Positions 44,903 through 56,711 are shown, counted from the first letter of the stretch. The stretch is DNA of 64,000 nucleotides from Phellopilus nigrolimitatus (GCA_021029095.1 JAJOHG010000001.1:992001-1056000), one strand, 5' to 3'. Numbers and translations: made by a program. Notes: a model not told the origin generated them from the letters alone.

Positions 44903-47900
44903 TTAATTAGCAGCGACCTCGCATTCGACACGTGCGAGGCTCTCCAGCTCCGTGAACATGACATCGTCCATCTCGCGCTGCAGCATGACTTGCCACAACA
45001 CGTCGTCGCGGTAGGCGCCCAGCAACCCGATGCCCTTCTCCACCTTCTTATCTCCGACCTCGCCGTAGCCCACACCGAACGAGAGCGTCGGCACGTTCGG
45101 CTGCGACGCGTCAAACGAATCGTCCCCGTCGTCGATCACCTTCATGGTCTCGATCGCGCGCCGCGCGCACGACGCGAAGTGCATGCGCAGCTCCGCCTGC
45201 GCGGGCCCGCCGCTCATGATGCGCTTCACGAAGCGTAGCATGACCTTCGCGAAGCTCAGCGAGCGGTCTTCTTTGACACGCCGCTTCATCTCCGGCGGCA
45301 TGAGGAACGCGAGCGAGTAGAGGCCCAGGACGAGCTTCTCGAGGTAGCTCATCCACGACTCCTCGCGGATCACGAGCTTGTAGTCGTGGTCGGTCGACGG
45401 CAGGCGATGAACCAGCGCTTCGAACAGGCGCCACAGCCATTGCTGCGGCACTGAGCTAGAAATGATCTTGCGGTTCGAGTCCGGCTGGCTGATGCGCGTG
45501 AACACCTCCAATGCTGCATCAGGCAACAACGGCGCTCGCGGATGCGGAGGTAAGGGAAGACCGGACTGCATTATCCACGCAAACGGATTAAGGGTTTCAG
45601 CCGGATCGACCAAGTAAGAGGAAATCAATTCAACTATGCGCCGTGCTCTTTGTTCTACACATTCGGACGACAGAGATGGCGATGCGGAGGGAAAGTTGAC
45701 GGAACCTGACAAATTAACAAAGATGCTGAGGACCTCCTTCCGGACCGCGATGAGGTCTGGAAGAGAAAAAGCAGTAGACGCCGCTCGTGGGGTCTGGCCC
45801 CCTGGCGAATGCAAACACGTGATCCTTAACAACAGGTCGATAAGAATAGGGTGTCGGGCCATGAACGCTTGATTATCGGTTACAGCGCTCAGATTACGAA
45901 GAATGTTGAGAGCCAACCGGATGATATCTGCCCGTCGCTGCATTGGGCCGGCGACTTTCGCGTCGAAGTCGCCCTGGTTCTTCCCCTCTGACGCAAATGG
46001 ATATGAGATCTCGTCATGGGCGAGACTCACGAGTTGGCGATTGGTCACAAGCTCTGCATCATGCGCAGGGGCAGCAAAGGTAGCAGGGGGTTCAATCTCC
46101 GAGTCGCACGGAAAAGCAAGCTCCTCGAGCAAGTCCAGGACTTCGTCCAGCAACTCCTCGCATTGCCCAATAACAAAACCAGTGTCAGGAGCTGCACTGC
46201 GCATCGTTGAAAGCAGAATGAGGGTCGTCAGACCGTAGGATAATTCAGTTGAAATACGCGAACGGAGGGACATGGTCAGAGCGTCGACGTAGACTTTGCC
46301 CCACTCGTTTATGTCGCGCAGAGGCAGTCCACGGGACAACCGCGTCAACTCGTTCTGAATGTGATTGACATCTCGACCACCTGCTGTCTCGACCTCCCGA
46401 GCAAGAGGGACATATTCTATCTTTCTTCGCGATGGTTTGGCTCGGGTAGCAGCCATTGCAGAAGTAGGCGCGTGAGAGTTGGGAACAGCTTCGGAGCCGC
46501 CACGCTGTATAGACGCGACATGATGGTCATGTTTATATCTACAAGACCAGGAATACCGAGACTTACGGATGCGTTAGGTGATTCGGAATCTGTATAGGTC
46601 ATTTACAATGAGTACACGTACAGAATAGCCGAGTACCGAAAGACAAAGTTGAAACATACCAGTTTTCCTTCGTGACCGCTTGCCGTTTCCCTCTTCAGCT
46701 TCGTCTAACTTTCGTTTATTGCGAGCTTCGCTGTCAACATCAAAGTCTGAACTGCTTGCAGAGAAGGAATGGCCGAGGGCTTCCGCGCCGATTGGGGGCT
46801 GAGATTGTGCCATGCTTCCTACAGTACCAAGTGGAGACATATTATGTCCGTGAAAGGAAGCAGGCCCAGCAGACGCGGCGATGGGAAGTCTCCCTTGTTG
46901 CATTAATGCCTGCTTCTGCGAGTCTGGTATGTTTTTATAATAGATCTCTTCAAATGGACCGAGGAGGATGGAATAAAGCTGAGCGATAGGCGACTGCGGT
47001 TGATACATTGCCATTCTCCTGGGGGTGTGGGAGATATTCGGGAAGATTGAAATGGTGAAGGACATTAGGCCACGCGTTCTGCTGCTGTATTTTGCCGGCA
47101 CCGCCTGCAGTGAAGATAATCTGCCAAAGCTTGTAGAGATCGACGTCCTTTCTGGCTAGTCTAATTCCGCCGAATTCGGGGGTGGGTTCGAGGTTCTTCC
47201 AGGGCGAGGACACAGGATCATAACCTGCCTCGATGCCAGTAATGGAAGAGGGAAGGGGCATGTGCCGAGTAGCCATTATTTTTGCGAGGCCCTGGAGAAA
47301 GTTGGCCTGGCGGACCTTGTGCTGTGCTGCGGCCTGCTGTGGCGTCATGGGCTGGCGTTGGACGAGGGCAGGGTTGTTTGGGTTGTTTGGGATGGGATGG
47401 GACTGCATGTTCTGCATATTCTGCATGTTGAAGGAGGAGACGTGGAGGGCGGGATTGAGCGGGGGATGGTGGGCGGGAGAGTGATGGGGGCCGAAAGACG
47501 AATCTGGACGAAGCGGGTGCTGGGACGGATTTAATGCCCCGAGGAGGTTAGCCGAGGATACGCCTGAGCCCAGTGCGGACGCGGACTGAGCTTGGGCGCG
47601 ACGGGCGTTCCCGGCGGCGCTGAGAGCAGCGAGCTGCTTGGAGGACGAGGCATCGAGACCGTTGAAGAAGAGCGGGTCGTGAGGAGAGTGCGGCTGCGAC
47701 GGCGGGAAGGGGAGCGGGGGCGGGAGTTGGGACTGGGGGAAATTAGGAGGGAAGGGCTGGCTGATGGTGTTCTGGGCGTGGGCGTTGGCGTTGTGCTGAC
47801 TGCTCGGAGAAAGGCAATCTCAGCATCTTCGATAACAATAATACTAAGTGTATACCGAGATTACGCACAGCATGGCTGGGTTGAAGTTCATGTTGTTCAT
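44903..47900 (-). CDS. SWI1: SWI/SNF chromatin-remodelling subunit Swi1 (ARID protein)
   Basis: ATG 47900 (MNNMNFNPAML), an intron, then a low-complexity Gln/Pro/Asn-rich N-terminus with NMQNMQNMQ repeats. ARID DNA-binding domain near 47240-47030: IRLARKDVDLYKLWQII, GKIQQQNAWPNVLHHF, LPEYLPH. A nuclear basic stretch (KRKLDEAEEGNGKRSRRKT) follows, then a long helical C-terminal region (Swi1/BAF250-type) with MAATRAKPSRRKIEYVPLAR, RLALNILRNLSAVTDNQAFM and KLVLGLYSLAFLMPP. About 930 residues, part of the ATP-dependent nucleosome remodeler. The frame breaks once between 46985 and 47025, most simply by one extra G in the GGGGG run 47021-47025. Long GC-rich last exon. Head-to-head with the arrestin gene. 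Confidence 0.87.
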
Positions 47901-48454
47901 CGCTGTCGTCCTCGGCCGGGCCGTCCTCCAAGTCGTACGGCGTTCGCGCTCGCTGAGCTCTTTGTGTCGTGCGCGGCGACGGCGGCGACGTTGCCCATAA
48001 CAAGCAGACTCTCACAGCCAGTCACAAATACAGTAATACATCTCTAATTTCCAAGCCAATTTCGAACGAATTTTTCTTTATTTTATTTTAAACATTTCGC
48101 GGTACGCTTCAGCGTCCAGGGAACTCGGAGGGACTTGGCAAAGGAAGATACGACGCTGAGATCGGCGTCGTCGACGGGCGGACTAGATGCGCAATTTCGC
48201 CGCAGTCGTCTCACAGTACTCTTATCAATCGAACTCGAAGGAGTTGCTGTTTCTCGTGTTGCGTGCAGTATCTAATTAAGAACGTGCGAGACGACGACGC
48301 CGACGACGAGCGCCGGCAACGTTGAACACTGTCTGCTTACAGCAAACCCCGTATAGGCTCTAAGGCTGTGTGGCTGTCCGACTCGACTAGCCTAAGGTCT
48401 CCGTATATGCTCTCTCTTCCTCTCCCTCCATCCTCCTTCCCCCATCGCCTCTGA
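47901..48454. promoter_or_regulatory. Shared promoter region of SWI1 and the alpha-arrestin gene
   Basis: 554 bases between two divergent start codons. The arrestin side ends in a strong pyrimidine-rich tract (about 48408-48447, repeats of CTCT and CCTCC) immediately before the ATG, a common core-promoter feature in highly expressed fungal genes. No gene inside. Confidence 0.5.
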
Positions 48455-50767
48455 ATGTCCATTCCGACAGTTCCTCCCCCGACCTACTCTCAGCAGAGCG
48501 ACTCAGATCCACAGAGCTCCTCCAACGTCTCTCTCGTCCCCTCAGACGCCCAGCTCCTCATCAGCCCCTTAGGAAACACCTCCCACCTTCAGAAGGGCTA
48601 CCTTGGCGCAAACGGTGAACGCGCAGCCATCGAGGGCGAGATTCAGATAAAGGGTGTCCCCGTTCATACTTGGCAGAGTTTGTACGTGCCTACATTGCTT
48701 GCTTCTCCTTCCGCTATATCTCACAGACCTGCTCACTGTCACAGGACAGTCGATTTCTCCTCTTCCGAATCTGCCGGTGAACGTCAAATAGAGCTCAATT
48801 CAGTCAGCATAGAACTCTACTCTCGCACTCAGCCGTCTGGCTCTTCCCTCTCAAACACTCCCACCGTCGCCTCCTCAATCCCCTTTTCCATTCCGCTCAC
48901 CGAAGATACTCCTCAATGTCTCCACGTCGGCCAGTCCTCCCTCTCCCATCTCTTGACGGCTACACTTAGGACAACAGAGCCTTCGCTTCCCATCCTCACT
49001 CGTACCATCGCTGTCCATACCAGAAGATTCACTTCCCATCTTTTGGCCTCGGAGATTCACCCTCACAATGTTTCTCTTAACATCCCGACGCCCGTGCGTG
49101 TCCAGGTTCCTCGAACCATTTACAGAATGGATGAACCCATTCCGGTCTATGTTACCATCCCGCCACCAGATCGCAGCGTGATTCTTGACCACGGCTTCAC
49201 CCTGCGAAGTGTGAGGGCAGAGTTGATTCGATCTGTCAAGTTACTGAACACGGACGACAGTGATTCTTCCACGAGTGGTGGCGTAGCAGCGCATTTTGAT
49301 GAAGATGCGTTCTCGGACGACTCTGACTCTGCTTCGAGCGACGGTGTCCCTCCTAGTGCCGAGTTTGTCTCACCTTCCAGCTCATATGCGGTTCCGTCCT
49401 CCGATATCCCAGAATCTGTATCAAGATCAGAATTACCGTATGAGACCATCATCGCACGCTCCGGGAGCTCATGTCGATTTCATACATCTAGAGACGTTAA
49501 GCTCAGACTTGTCCTTCACGGCAGTTTCCCTAGTGGCTCGCCAAACTGGTATTTCTCGCAGCTACCGGACACGGAGAATGGTTTCGCAGAAAGCGAGATT
49601 CAATGTGCTTCGATTTCTCAATCGACGCTGCTGCACGCCGTCGAATTTCGAATTCAAGTCCGCGTCACGTATCTGCACGTGTCGACGCGCTCTGAACAGA
49701 CATACCCGCTCATCATTCCTGTCACTATTTTGCCTCCGCCTGCTCCGCTGCCTGAGGTCGATGTGTCGATCGACTCCGCATATAGAAAGAAGCACGACCG
49801 TCCGCCGCTGAGGACTGTGAGACGAGAGGACACTGATGTCTACATAGACGACTATGAGACGAACCACGCCGGTCCGAGCGCACAACCGAGCGGTGCTCCC
49901 CCGCCGTTTGATGATTCACCCCCGCCATTTTTCTCTGTTGGGGAGGCCTCGACGTCTCCGCGCCCTCCAACTTTCTTCGAGTCGGAGTCGGAGATCATCG
50001 TTCCTTCTGGAGACCACCCAGCGGCCGCGAACTCGCTCCCCCCGCTCCCCGGCGGCATGAATATCGAAGGCGAGGGTGTCCTATTCGGTTTCCCGCCGTC
50101 TGAACGATACGACGGGCACTCCGACGAGATGACGCGCTCGTCCACGCCCCCGCCATCGCTCGAGATGTCCGAGGACGACGCGGACGTGACCGACCTCGCC
50201 GACCTCGTCGACCAGCCGGAACGCGCCATGGATGCACTCAACCTTGTCCTAGAGCAGCACGAGGAGCGCGCGCGAGGTGGCGGCGGCAGCGGCGAGCACC
50301 TGCCCCCGCCCCCACCGCCCATGGACGACCCGTCGGACCCACCGCCGTCCATCGACTCCGACTTCCGCTCGCGCGACCGCAGCCTCGACCTCGATCCCCC
50401 GCCGTCGATTCTCTCCACCGACTTCCGGACGACGGCCCCGGTGGGCACGATGCCGCAGCCACAGCCACCTCAGCCGAGTCCTTCGGTCGGGCGGTCCGTA
50501 TCTCAGATGAGCGAGCCGCCGACGGCGTTGGACGTCTCCGCCAGGAGGCCGAGCGTCCCTGAGGAGGCGTCTGCCGTCTCTCCTTCGCATGCGCCACCCC
50601 CTTATTTGAACCCGGTGGCGCTTGGAGACGCTGAGGCTGAACATGTGAGCGGCCCGCCGCCTTACGTCGACCTTGTGCCTTCCTCCGCCAATCAGTCGCA
50701 GGATGTACTTAGTCTGTATCCTCCCTCATGGCATCTTGTCTATGTATATCTCGTATATCCGCAATGA
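48455..50767 (+). CDS. Alpha-arrestin-like trafficking adaptor with PPxY motifs
   Basis: ATG 48455 (MSIPTVPPPTYSQQSDSD). One intron is likely at 48681-48744, joining TWQSL to TVDFSSSES. An arrestin-like beta-sandwich is suggested by KGYLGANGERAAIEGEIQI, SVSIELYSRTQPSG, IPFSIPLTEDTPQCLHVG and PTPVRVQVPRTIYRMDEPI. The C-terminal half is disordered and proline-rich. PPxY-type motifs occur at the N-terminus (PPTY) and near the C-terminus (PPPYLN, PPPYVD), the docking sites for Nedd4/Rsp5 WW domains. Known: alpha-arrestins bring the ubiquitin ligase to plasma-membrane transporters for endocytosis. About 750 residues. The arrestin fold is less certain than the PPxY pattern. Confidence 0.72.
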   Translation: MSIPTVPPPTYSQQSDSDPQSSSNVSLVPSDAQLLISPLGNTSHLQKGYLGANGERAAIEGEIQIKGVPVHTWQSLYVPTLLASPSAISHRPAHCHRTVDFSSSESAGERQIELNSVSIELYSRTQPSGSSLSNTPTVASSIPFSIPLTEDTPQCLHVGQSSLSHLLTATLRTTEPSLPILTRTIAVHTRRFTSHLLASEIHPHNVSLNIPTPVRVQVPRTIYRMDEPIPVYVTIPPPDRSVILDHGFTLRSVRAELIRSVKLLNTDDSDSSTSGGVAAHFDEDAFSDDSDSASSDGVPPSAEFVSPSSSYAVPSSDIPESVSRSELPYETIIARSGSSCRFHTSRDVKLRLVLHGSFPSGSPNWYFSQLPDTENGFAESEIQCASISQSTLLHAVEFRIQVRVTYLHVSTRSEQTYPLIIPVTILPPPAPLPEVDVSIDSAYRKKHDRPPLRTVRREDTDVYIDDYETNHAGPSAQPSGAPPPFDDSPPPFFSVGEASTSPRPPTFFESESEIIVPSGDHPAAANSLPPLPGGMNIEGEGVLFGFPPSERYDGHSDEMTRSSTPPPSLEMSEDDADVTDLADLVDQPERAMDALNLVLEQHEERARGGGGSGEHLPPPPPPMDDPSDPPPSIDSDFRSRDRSLDLDPPPSILSTDFRTTAPVGTMPQPQPPQPSPSVGRSVSQMSEPPTALDVSARRPSVPEEASAVSPSHAPPPYLNPVALGDAEAEHVSGPPPYVDLVPSSANQSQDVLSLYPPSWHLVYVYLVYPQ

Positions 50768-50972
50768 ACAGATATATCCTGAATCTCGTAAGTAATAAGC
50801 GGGTAGCGTGACGTCAAACGTCTCCTTGACACTTGCGAAAGCGTCGATTCGAGATGGAAAAAAAAGTACAGATTGAAAGTGTTTATCAGGAAGTAAATAT
50901 AATATCGTACGAAAGAACATGCAAGGAGGATATCTCTGGGAGACATGGGAACAGAAGATACGAAACAAGTGT

Positions 50973-52097
50973 TCAGCAATTGCAAGCATCCTTGCCCTTG
51001 GACGCATTCTCCTCCAAATTCACACCCTGCTGGTTCGCGCCTGCCCTTCCTGCAGGCCCGCCACTCCTCCCACCGCCACGTGTCGAGGCGAGGATGTGCT
51101 CGATCGGGATCTTCTTGGCTATACGACGATGTGAATTTAGGGACATCCGGGATAGTATAAGAGTAGCAGACGGACCTATCTCAGTGAAGAGCTCAACAAT
51201 GCCCTCGCCGGTCTTCGCACTCGTCTCAAAGAAGAGCAGGCCCGCCTCGGACGCGTACGCCTGCGCCTCGTCCCTGGGAACCTGCCGGAGCGACTCTGAC
51301 TCGGCACCGTCCGCAGCAGATGCCTCCCCAGGCGTGGCCGTCGCATCATCTGCCTCGTCCTCGGCGTCCGAGGAGCCCGCCGCACCGCCCGCAGGCGACG
51401 ACGGCGGCTGCACGAGATCGACTTTGTTTCCGGCGAGCGCAATGACGATGTTCGGGTTCGCCTGGCGCTGGAGCTCTTTCACCCACGACTTGGCCTTCTC
51501 GAGGCTCGCGCCCTTGGTGACGTCGTACACTACTACCGCTGCTTGCGCGTTGCGGTAGTACATGGGCTGGAAAGCGCAATTCACGAATTGTTCATATTGT
51601 GGTGAAAGAGGTGGATGCACGAAGACTTACGGCGAGAGAGTGGAAGCGCTCTTGCCCAGCAGTGTCCCAGATCTCGTACCGTAACACACGATCCTCGAGA
51701 CGACACTTCTGCGTAAGGAAAGCGGCGCCTATTGTCGGCTCTTTGTTCGCTTGAAATTCATCGGAAACCTGTATAAGGCTGTTGGGAAAGTGTCGAAAGT
51801 GATATGGAGCGGTAGACGCACGAAACGGAGGACTACGGAGGATTTCCCCACAGCAGCCTCGCCTTGAAAATAAAAGTCGTTAGTACCGTTGTGAATTTGA
51901 GCAGAAAAGCAACGGCCTCTGCCTCCTTTGCCTCGTCTCGACTCGTCTCAGCGTGTGACACTTTGCATTGACAAGGGCGGCGTTCGATGACAAGATAACA
52001 TTCCCCTGAGTAGCGCAATGGAGCAAAAACACATACCTAGTAGAACAAGCTTGACCTGGACAGACTTGTCCGACGGACCTGAGGCAGCTTCGGCCAT
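50973..52097 (-). CDS. Rab5-type small GTPase with extra acidic loop
   Basis: Early-endosome Rab (Ypt51/Vps21 type). ATG 52097 ([20 protein letters not shown]). P-loop [14 protein letters not shown], effector loop [19 protein letters not shown] (Rab5-type), switch [27 protein letters not shown], and ETSAK. A CxC prenylation end (DACNC) closes the protein. Odd: between NKVDL and the next core strand sits an insertion of about 35 residues, Pro/Ala/Gly- then Asp/Glu-rich ([19 protein letters not shown]). Five exons, all in frame. The insertion is in the same exon and has no splice sites, so it is not a retained intron. Confidence 0.92.
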
Positions 52098-52292
52098 TCC
52101 AACTTAGTGCAAAGTAGAAAGAAATAAGGAGCAGAAGCAGCGAAACGAAGCGAAACGCGCTGTTGAGGAGGTGATGGTTTGGGTGCAAGCTGTCGGCTAC
52201 GTCCGTGAGGTCTGCCGACGTAATCGTAATGCGCACTCGCCCGAAACGCGTTTTCTTGTCTTCGGACTCAAATTTCTTGCAACTTATTCGCC

Positions 52293-53263
52293 ATGTCGGT
52301 CGCCAACGACGACCCAGTCGTGTCTGTGCTACCTATTCATCTCTCGACGTCTCTTCTGCCTAATATTCATCTGCACCAATTTCCTTTGCTCACTCGACCC
52401 TTGCAAATCCCGCCTTCAGCCGCACAGAGCGGCAAGCAAATCCGTGCACGCCTCAAGCCCAAAGCTGCTAGGCTCGAGGTGCATGTCCCCGTCGACATCC
52501 GGCCCGAGGTCTGGAACAAGGAGCGCGGGCAGGAGTACGGTCAAGCGCGAGCGACGGACGATGCGGAGAAGAGCTTGGAGTCAAAAAAGGGGAAGGAGCC
52601 CGCTGCAGACCAGCGCCTGAGCGAAGTGCGCATGCGGAGCGAGCAAGTCTCCAGCAGAGGCGCTTATATGCTTGGCATCGTCCGCGATGGTGTGTTTATC
52701 TCGCTAACCAAAATTGTGCTACGGTAATTATTATATGTTGACTAGGCCATCTCCACCTCCACCCAATTAGCCAGACCCACCAGCTGCGTCCGACGTTGAC
52801 GTACATGGACGTATTTCATCGCAAAAGCAGACGATCAAAAGCTGGTGCGGACGACGACTCTGACTCTGATGACGGGCCTCCCCCCGATCCTGACGACCCA
52901 AATCCTCCTGCGCCTGTCAAGAAGGAGCCGAAATCGGTGGGCGAATTGAAGGAAGTGAATGTTTCTGTCAGGAAGGCAGAAGATAAAGGCGCCTCCCAGT
53001 CGCTCACAGGCGGGCTGACCACGGCACGGCGTGAAATGCTACATCAAATGAGAGACGAAGACGAAGAGCCTTGGCAAGAATTTAATTATTGCGACGGAGA
53101 GGTTGGTTCCAAGACGAGTTTTACCTGCACAACTGAAGCTTACGTGCCTCTACAGACTGGAGAAGCGGCAGAGGCTTTCGACACGATATTCTCCAAGTCC
53201 GACGAAAAGCTTATATGCCAGTCAGATTTAGCAACGTTCTTGAAAAGTATCCCTGGCTTATAG
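52293..53263 (+). CDS. RNA polymerase III subunit Rpc37/RPC5
   Basis: Pairs with Rpc53 in the Pol III termination-reinitiation subcomplex. ATG 52293 (MSVANDDPVVSVLPIHLS); the start VVSVLPIHLSTSLLPNIHLHQFPL is typical of the family. It continues with KQIRARLKPKAARLEVHVPV, RSEQVSSRGAYMLGIVRDG and, after an intron (about 52690-52750), HLHLHPISQTHQLRPTLTYMD. An acidic Asp/Pro-rich linker follows, then a C-terminal part with PWQEFNYCDGE. About 300 residues. The last 60 residues are less conserved in appearance and a further intron near 53100 is possible. Its start is about 195 bases from the divergent Rab5 gene. Confidence 0.8.
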
Positions 53264-53388
53264 CACAAGCTATAGATAGGCAAACAAAAGCAGGCCGTAA
53301 TTGACACATGCCTTGTTTGTCGAGATGGACGCAGTGTTTCTTTGGTTGTACACTAATACAGGTTGATAATTGCATGGATGAAGTACAG

Positions 53389-55469
53389 TTACCGTTTTTC
53401 TTCAAGATAAAACAACGATTGGGGGCGGGAGCTGGTGTCAGAAGAGTACTTCGAATCAGAGTACTTAGAAATTGAACTGGGAGAGCGTGGTTGTAAGCGA
53501 GGCGTATAGAATGGATTACGGTACCGTCCTTGAATTGAAGAAAGTCTCGGTCCGTCTGGTAGTAAAATCGAAGATCTCGCCGGAGACGAAGTTTCACAAC
53601 CTTCTCGCCCTTCGTCCCCCAGTGACAAGCCTACGAATTCAAAATCTTCGAAAGGATTTTGGATCGGTGAAGATATATCTTTTTCGACGGTGGGTACATC
53701 ACGCGGGTCGATGGGTTCATTTTCCTCTGCAAGCGTATCCCCCGTCGGGCGCCGACTCCGCCACGAGTTCGACGCAACACTTGCGGAGGACAAGGCGTAC
53801 GCATGTCGCACATTTCCATTGGTCGCTTTCTCAACGTGATAGAGCGGGTCCCACGCGGAGGGGTGCTGAAGGAGCGCTTCTCGCTCATGTCGCTCAACGA
53901 CGCGGCCAGAACTGTGAAGAACCAGAAGGGACAGGATGGCCCCTGGGACGCACTCATTAGCCAATTTTCTCATTGCGCATAACAACAGAAAACGGCGTAC
54001 AATATGATGAGAAAAAGTATAAAGAGGATTCAGAAGCGCGCATGTGTCCAAAGGCACCTATCAGGCTAATGATTGTTGCGATGACATTGAACAAAGTTAT
54101 GAGCGCAGTATGAGCCAGCTGTGGGAGTTGAGCAAGCCGTGCACGAAGAATCAGGACGTCCACGTACCTCATTCCGCATGACTTCTCGGAACGATTTCAT
54201 CCCAGTCATCAACGACCGCAAATTTCGCGTATTCGATGGTGTGGGTGAGGATGCTCGCGGTGGTTGGTTAAAATGGGAGTTCTCGGTAATGTCTTTGAAA
54301 TGCACCAGCGACCGATGTGATTGATTACTTTGAGCTACCAGCGTCGCATCAGATCCTTTGCGCGTTCTATTCTCTGGCACGGGCTTGTCGTTCATCCAAG
54401 TCCCAACCATATAGCGCATGTTCTGAACGAATCCTTGATCATCGACGAGATGCCAAGTTAGGGTACGAGATTCCTGTGGCCGCGATTGCGAAGGATTTGA
54501 GTCCGGAACATAATCCCACCAACCGCGAGGGCGTGCAGCCGTGGCTTCTTCCTTTCCATACAATACCGACCCTGTCGGCGTCTGCTCTGAGAGACGAATC
54601 GATATTCGGCCTTGCGCAGCAGGGAGCTTGGCAGATTTCCAAAGTGCGTAAAGAACTGCGGTACGACGTGAACATGGCATTCGCAAAACAGGAGTAGATG
54701 ACTGACAACAAAGACAGATGAACAATGCGATTACAAACCGCACCGCGACCGAGAGCGAGAAGAGCTCGATATTTGTGATTGGAATACAGCTCACTTCACA
54801 GGCATGTTTAAACTATGAGCTGCTTCTGCATATAGTCATACACGCACTGGAAAGGTTGCGAGTGGCATCGAGTTTGAACAGACTCGCAAAAACTAAAGCA
54901 GACGAAGCTGTCTGCAATAGAACCAATACCGCAAGAACCACTTTATGGTCATTCAAACACCTGTACGCCTTCACTCCTAAGATTCCAGAGAGCTGAAAAC
55001 AGTCAATTTATATAGATAAGACAAAGATGCATGCTCACGAGTAGAGCACCAGATATCTCCGTGAATATTCCGCTAGCGATAAAGACACTGCCGAAATATT
55101 ATTTAAACATTTGGTTGTCAAATGAATGAAACAGACGCACCTTTTGCAATCGATGTGAATCGCCAAGACAGAAGCTGCTATCAAAATGAATGTCACGACA
55201 CCAAGAAATTGGCTTATAAAAAGAGCGTAGAAAAGTCCCTTGTATCTGACACGGCCGCGTCGAATATAGTCCGCAGAAACAATAGTGTTTCTCAGAAATA
55301 ACATGAGCATCATTCCCGCGAATATCAAAAGTCGATTTCCCTCTTGGACTTCGCTGAACAAAGGAGGTGCGATGAGAGATCCGTCGGGTAATGATGTATA
55401 GGCCATGCGAAACTGAGCGATTGGTGTAGCGGTGTAGAACTTGCTGTAGTCGGGAATGATGACCTGCAT
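53389..55469 (-). CDS. Seven-helix membrane protein of unknown function
   Basis: No family recognised. Start ATG 55469 (MQVIIPDYSKFYTATPI). Seven hydrophobic segments can be read: LLIFAGMMLMLFLRNTIV; LFYALFISQFLGVVTFILIA; SVFIASGIFTEISGALL; VVLAVLVLLQTASSALVFAS; FSLSVAVRFVIALFIC; LAHTALITLFNVIATIISL; and SSLYFFSSYWAILSLLVLHS. Between helices 5 and 6 lies a long hydrophilic loop of about 160 residues (WDYVPDSNPSQSRPQES, LVHFKDITENSHFNQPP). A cytosolic-looking serine-rich tail of about 190 residues ends SLFYLEEKR. The GPCR-like count and the long loop 3 suggest a receptor or sensor, but this is inference. At least five introns; the joins used keep one frame. Confidence 0.65.
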
Positions 55470-56040
55470 CGATACTTCCAACAAAACTCCATTCGGCGTG
55501 TTAGAGCAAGACGAGGATGAGGGAGAAGCTCTTGCATGAAGGACGAGGGCGGGAGGTTGCGTTATAAAAGGAGGCCTAGGAGTAGTAGAAAATGTGCTTG
55601 ACGGGGGAGTTGGGCCAGGAACATTGAGCTGGCTGCCCGTACGCGAAGGGAAAGCGCCGACTGACGCGACTCATGCTGGCGTCGCGGCGTGGCACGCTTA
55701 TGCTGTAGCCAAACGCCGGGTTCAAGTCGGACGTCTGCTAGTTGACGTGCAGGAGGCAATGGTCTCGCAGCGGCGAGAATAAAGGGCGGGAAAGCGACAT
55801 GGCTGCAAGCCGCAACGCAGTGTTCTGGGGGTATTCGCGGTATATTGTGGATACTGTTGCTTTGCCAATGCCAAGGTCATCGTTGAACGCGCATTCGACC
55901 AGATCGGGCGGTCACCTCAATCGTCCTCAATCGGCAGTTGCGAAAGCCAAAAAGTCTAACTAAAACTTTCCTCGTCACGTGCTCTCTCAGTCACTAAAAT
56001 TTACAAAAACAACAGATTCATTTTACTGCAACTCGATATT
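55470..56040. other. Intergenic between 7-TM gene and AK6
   Basis: 571 bases between divergent starts, holding both promoters. A TATA-like GTTATAAAAGG on the plus strand lies at 55561-55571, too far from either start to assign. A minus-strand frame of 65 codons (55562-55759) ends in a hydrophobic run but lacks other support. Confidence 0.4.
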
Positions 56041-56711
56041 ATGGACACCGACCAGAAGCCTAGGCAATCCCCTGTCATACTGATCACCGGAACTCCCGGC
56101 ACCGGCAAGACAACCCATGCTCAACTCCTCGCGCAGCAGTCTCCTGTCCCTCTTCAGCACATCAACGTAGGTGACCTCGTCAAGGACAAGGGTCTGCATG
56201 AGGGATATGACGAAGAGTGGCAGACGTACATTGTTGATGAAGACAAGGTATTACCTCCGTCACTTAGCTTGTATAGCAAGCTCACCCTTAAAAGGATTGA
56301 TTTTACAGCTTCTAGATGAGCTGGAACCACTTGCTTCCGCTGGAGGTCTTATTCTCGACTGGCATACATGCGACATGTTCCCCGAGCGATGGATCGACCT
56401 CGTAGTCGTCCTCCGCTGTGACCATTCCAAGCTCTGGGAACGACTCGAACAACGGTGGCTTAGCATTTTGGTAGCCATCTTCACTGCTTGCTCATGCCTT
56501 TACATTCAGAAACTATTCGATGAAGAAAATACAGGAAAACAACGAATCGGAGATCATGCAGTCAGTGCTCGATGAAGCGCGGGAATCTTACGCGCAAGAA
56601 GTCATAGTGGAACTGCAAAGTGAATCGACTGACGATCTGGAAAGTAACGTCGATCGAATCATGCAGTGGGTACGGACATGGCGAAGTGATCGTGGGCTTG
56701 ACGGCTCATAA
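56041..56711 (+). CDS. FAP7: Adenylate kinase 6 / Fap7 (ribosome biogenesis NTPase)
   Basis: Nuclear adenylate kinase/ATPase that acts in 18S rRNA maturation with Rps14. Three exons. ATG 56041 (MDTDQKPRQSPVILITG). P-loop GTPGTGKTT; NMP region LQHINVGDLVKDKGLHEGYD; core ILDWHTCDMFPERWIDLVVV, the AK6 signature; RCDHSKLWERLEQR; and after the second intron RNYSMKKIQENNESEIMQ. It ends RSDRGLDGS. About 175 residues, the normal size. All junctions keep frame. Convergent with the GPI-protein gene, 145 bases between stops. Confidence 0.94.

Noticed and set aside
45111..45440. 109-codon arginine/alanine-rich frame antisense-like within SWI1
   Set aside because: A GC-rich last exon of SWI1 creates long spurious frames in the other phases.
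49852..50644. Long minus-strand frames of up to 198 codons opposite the arrestin gene
   Set aside because: Mirror frames of a GC-rich, proline-coding exon; composition is Ser/Gly/Arg only.
53957..54057. Frame break in the 7-TM gene
   Set aside because: An intron of 58 bases with a CTAAT branch site and a CAG acceptor joins the two frames cleanly, so no sequence error is needed.
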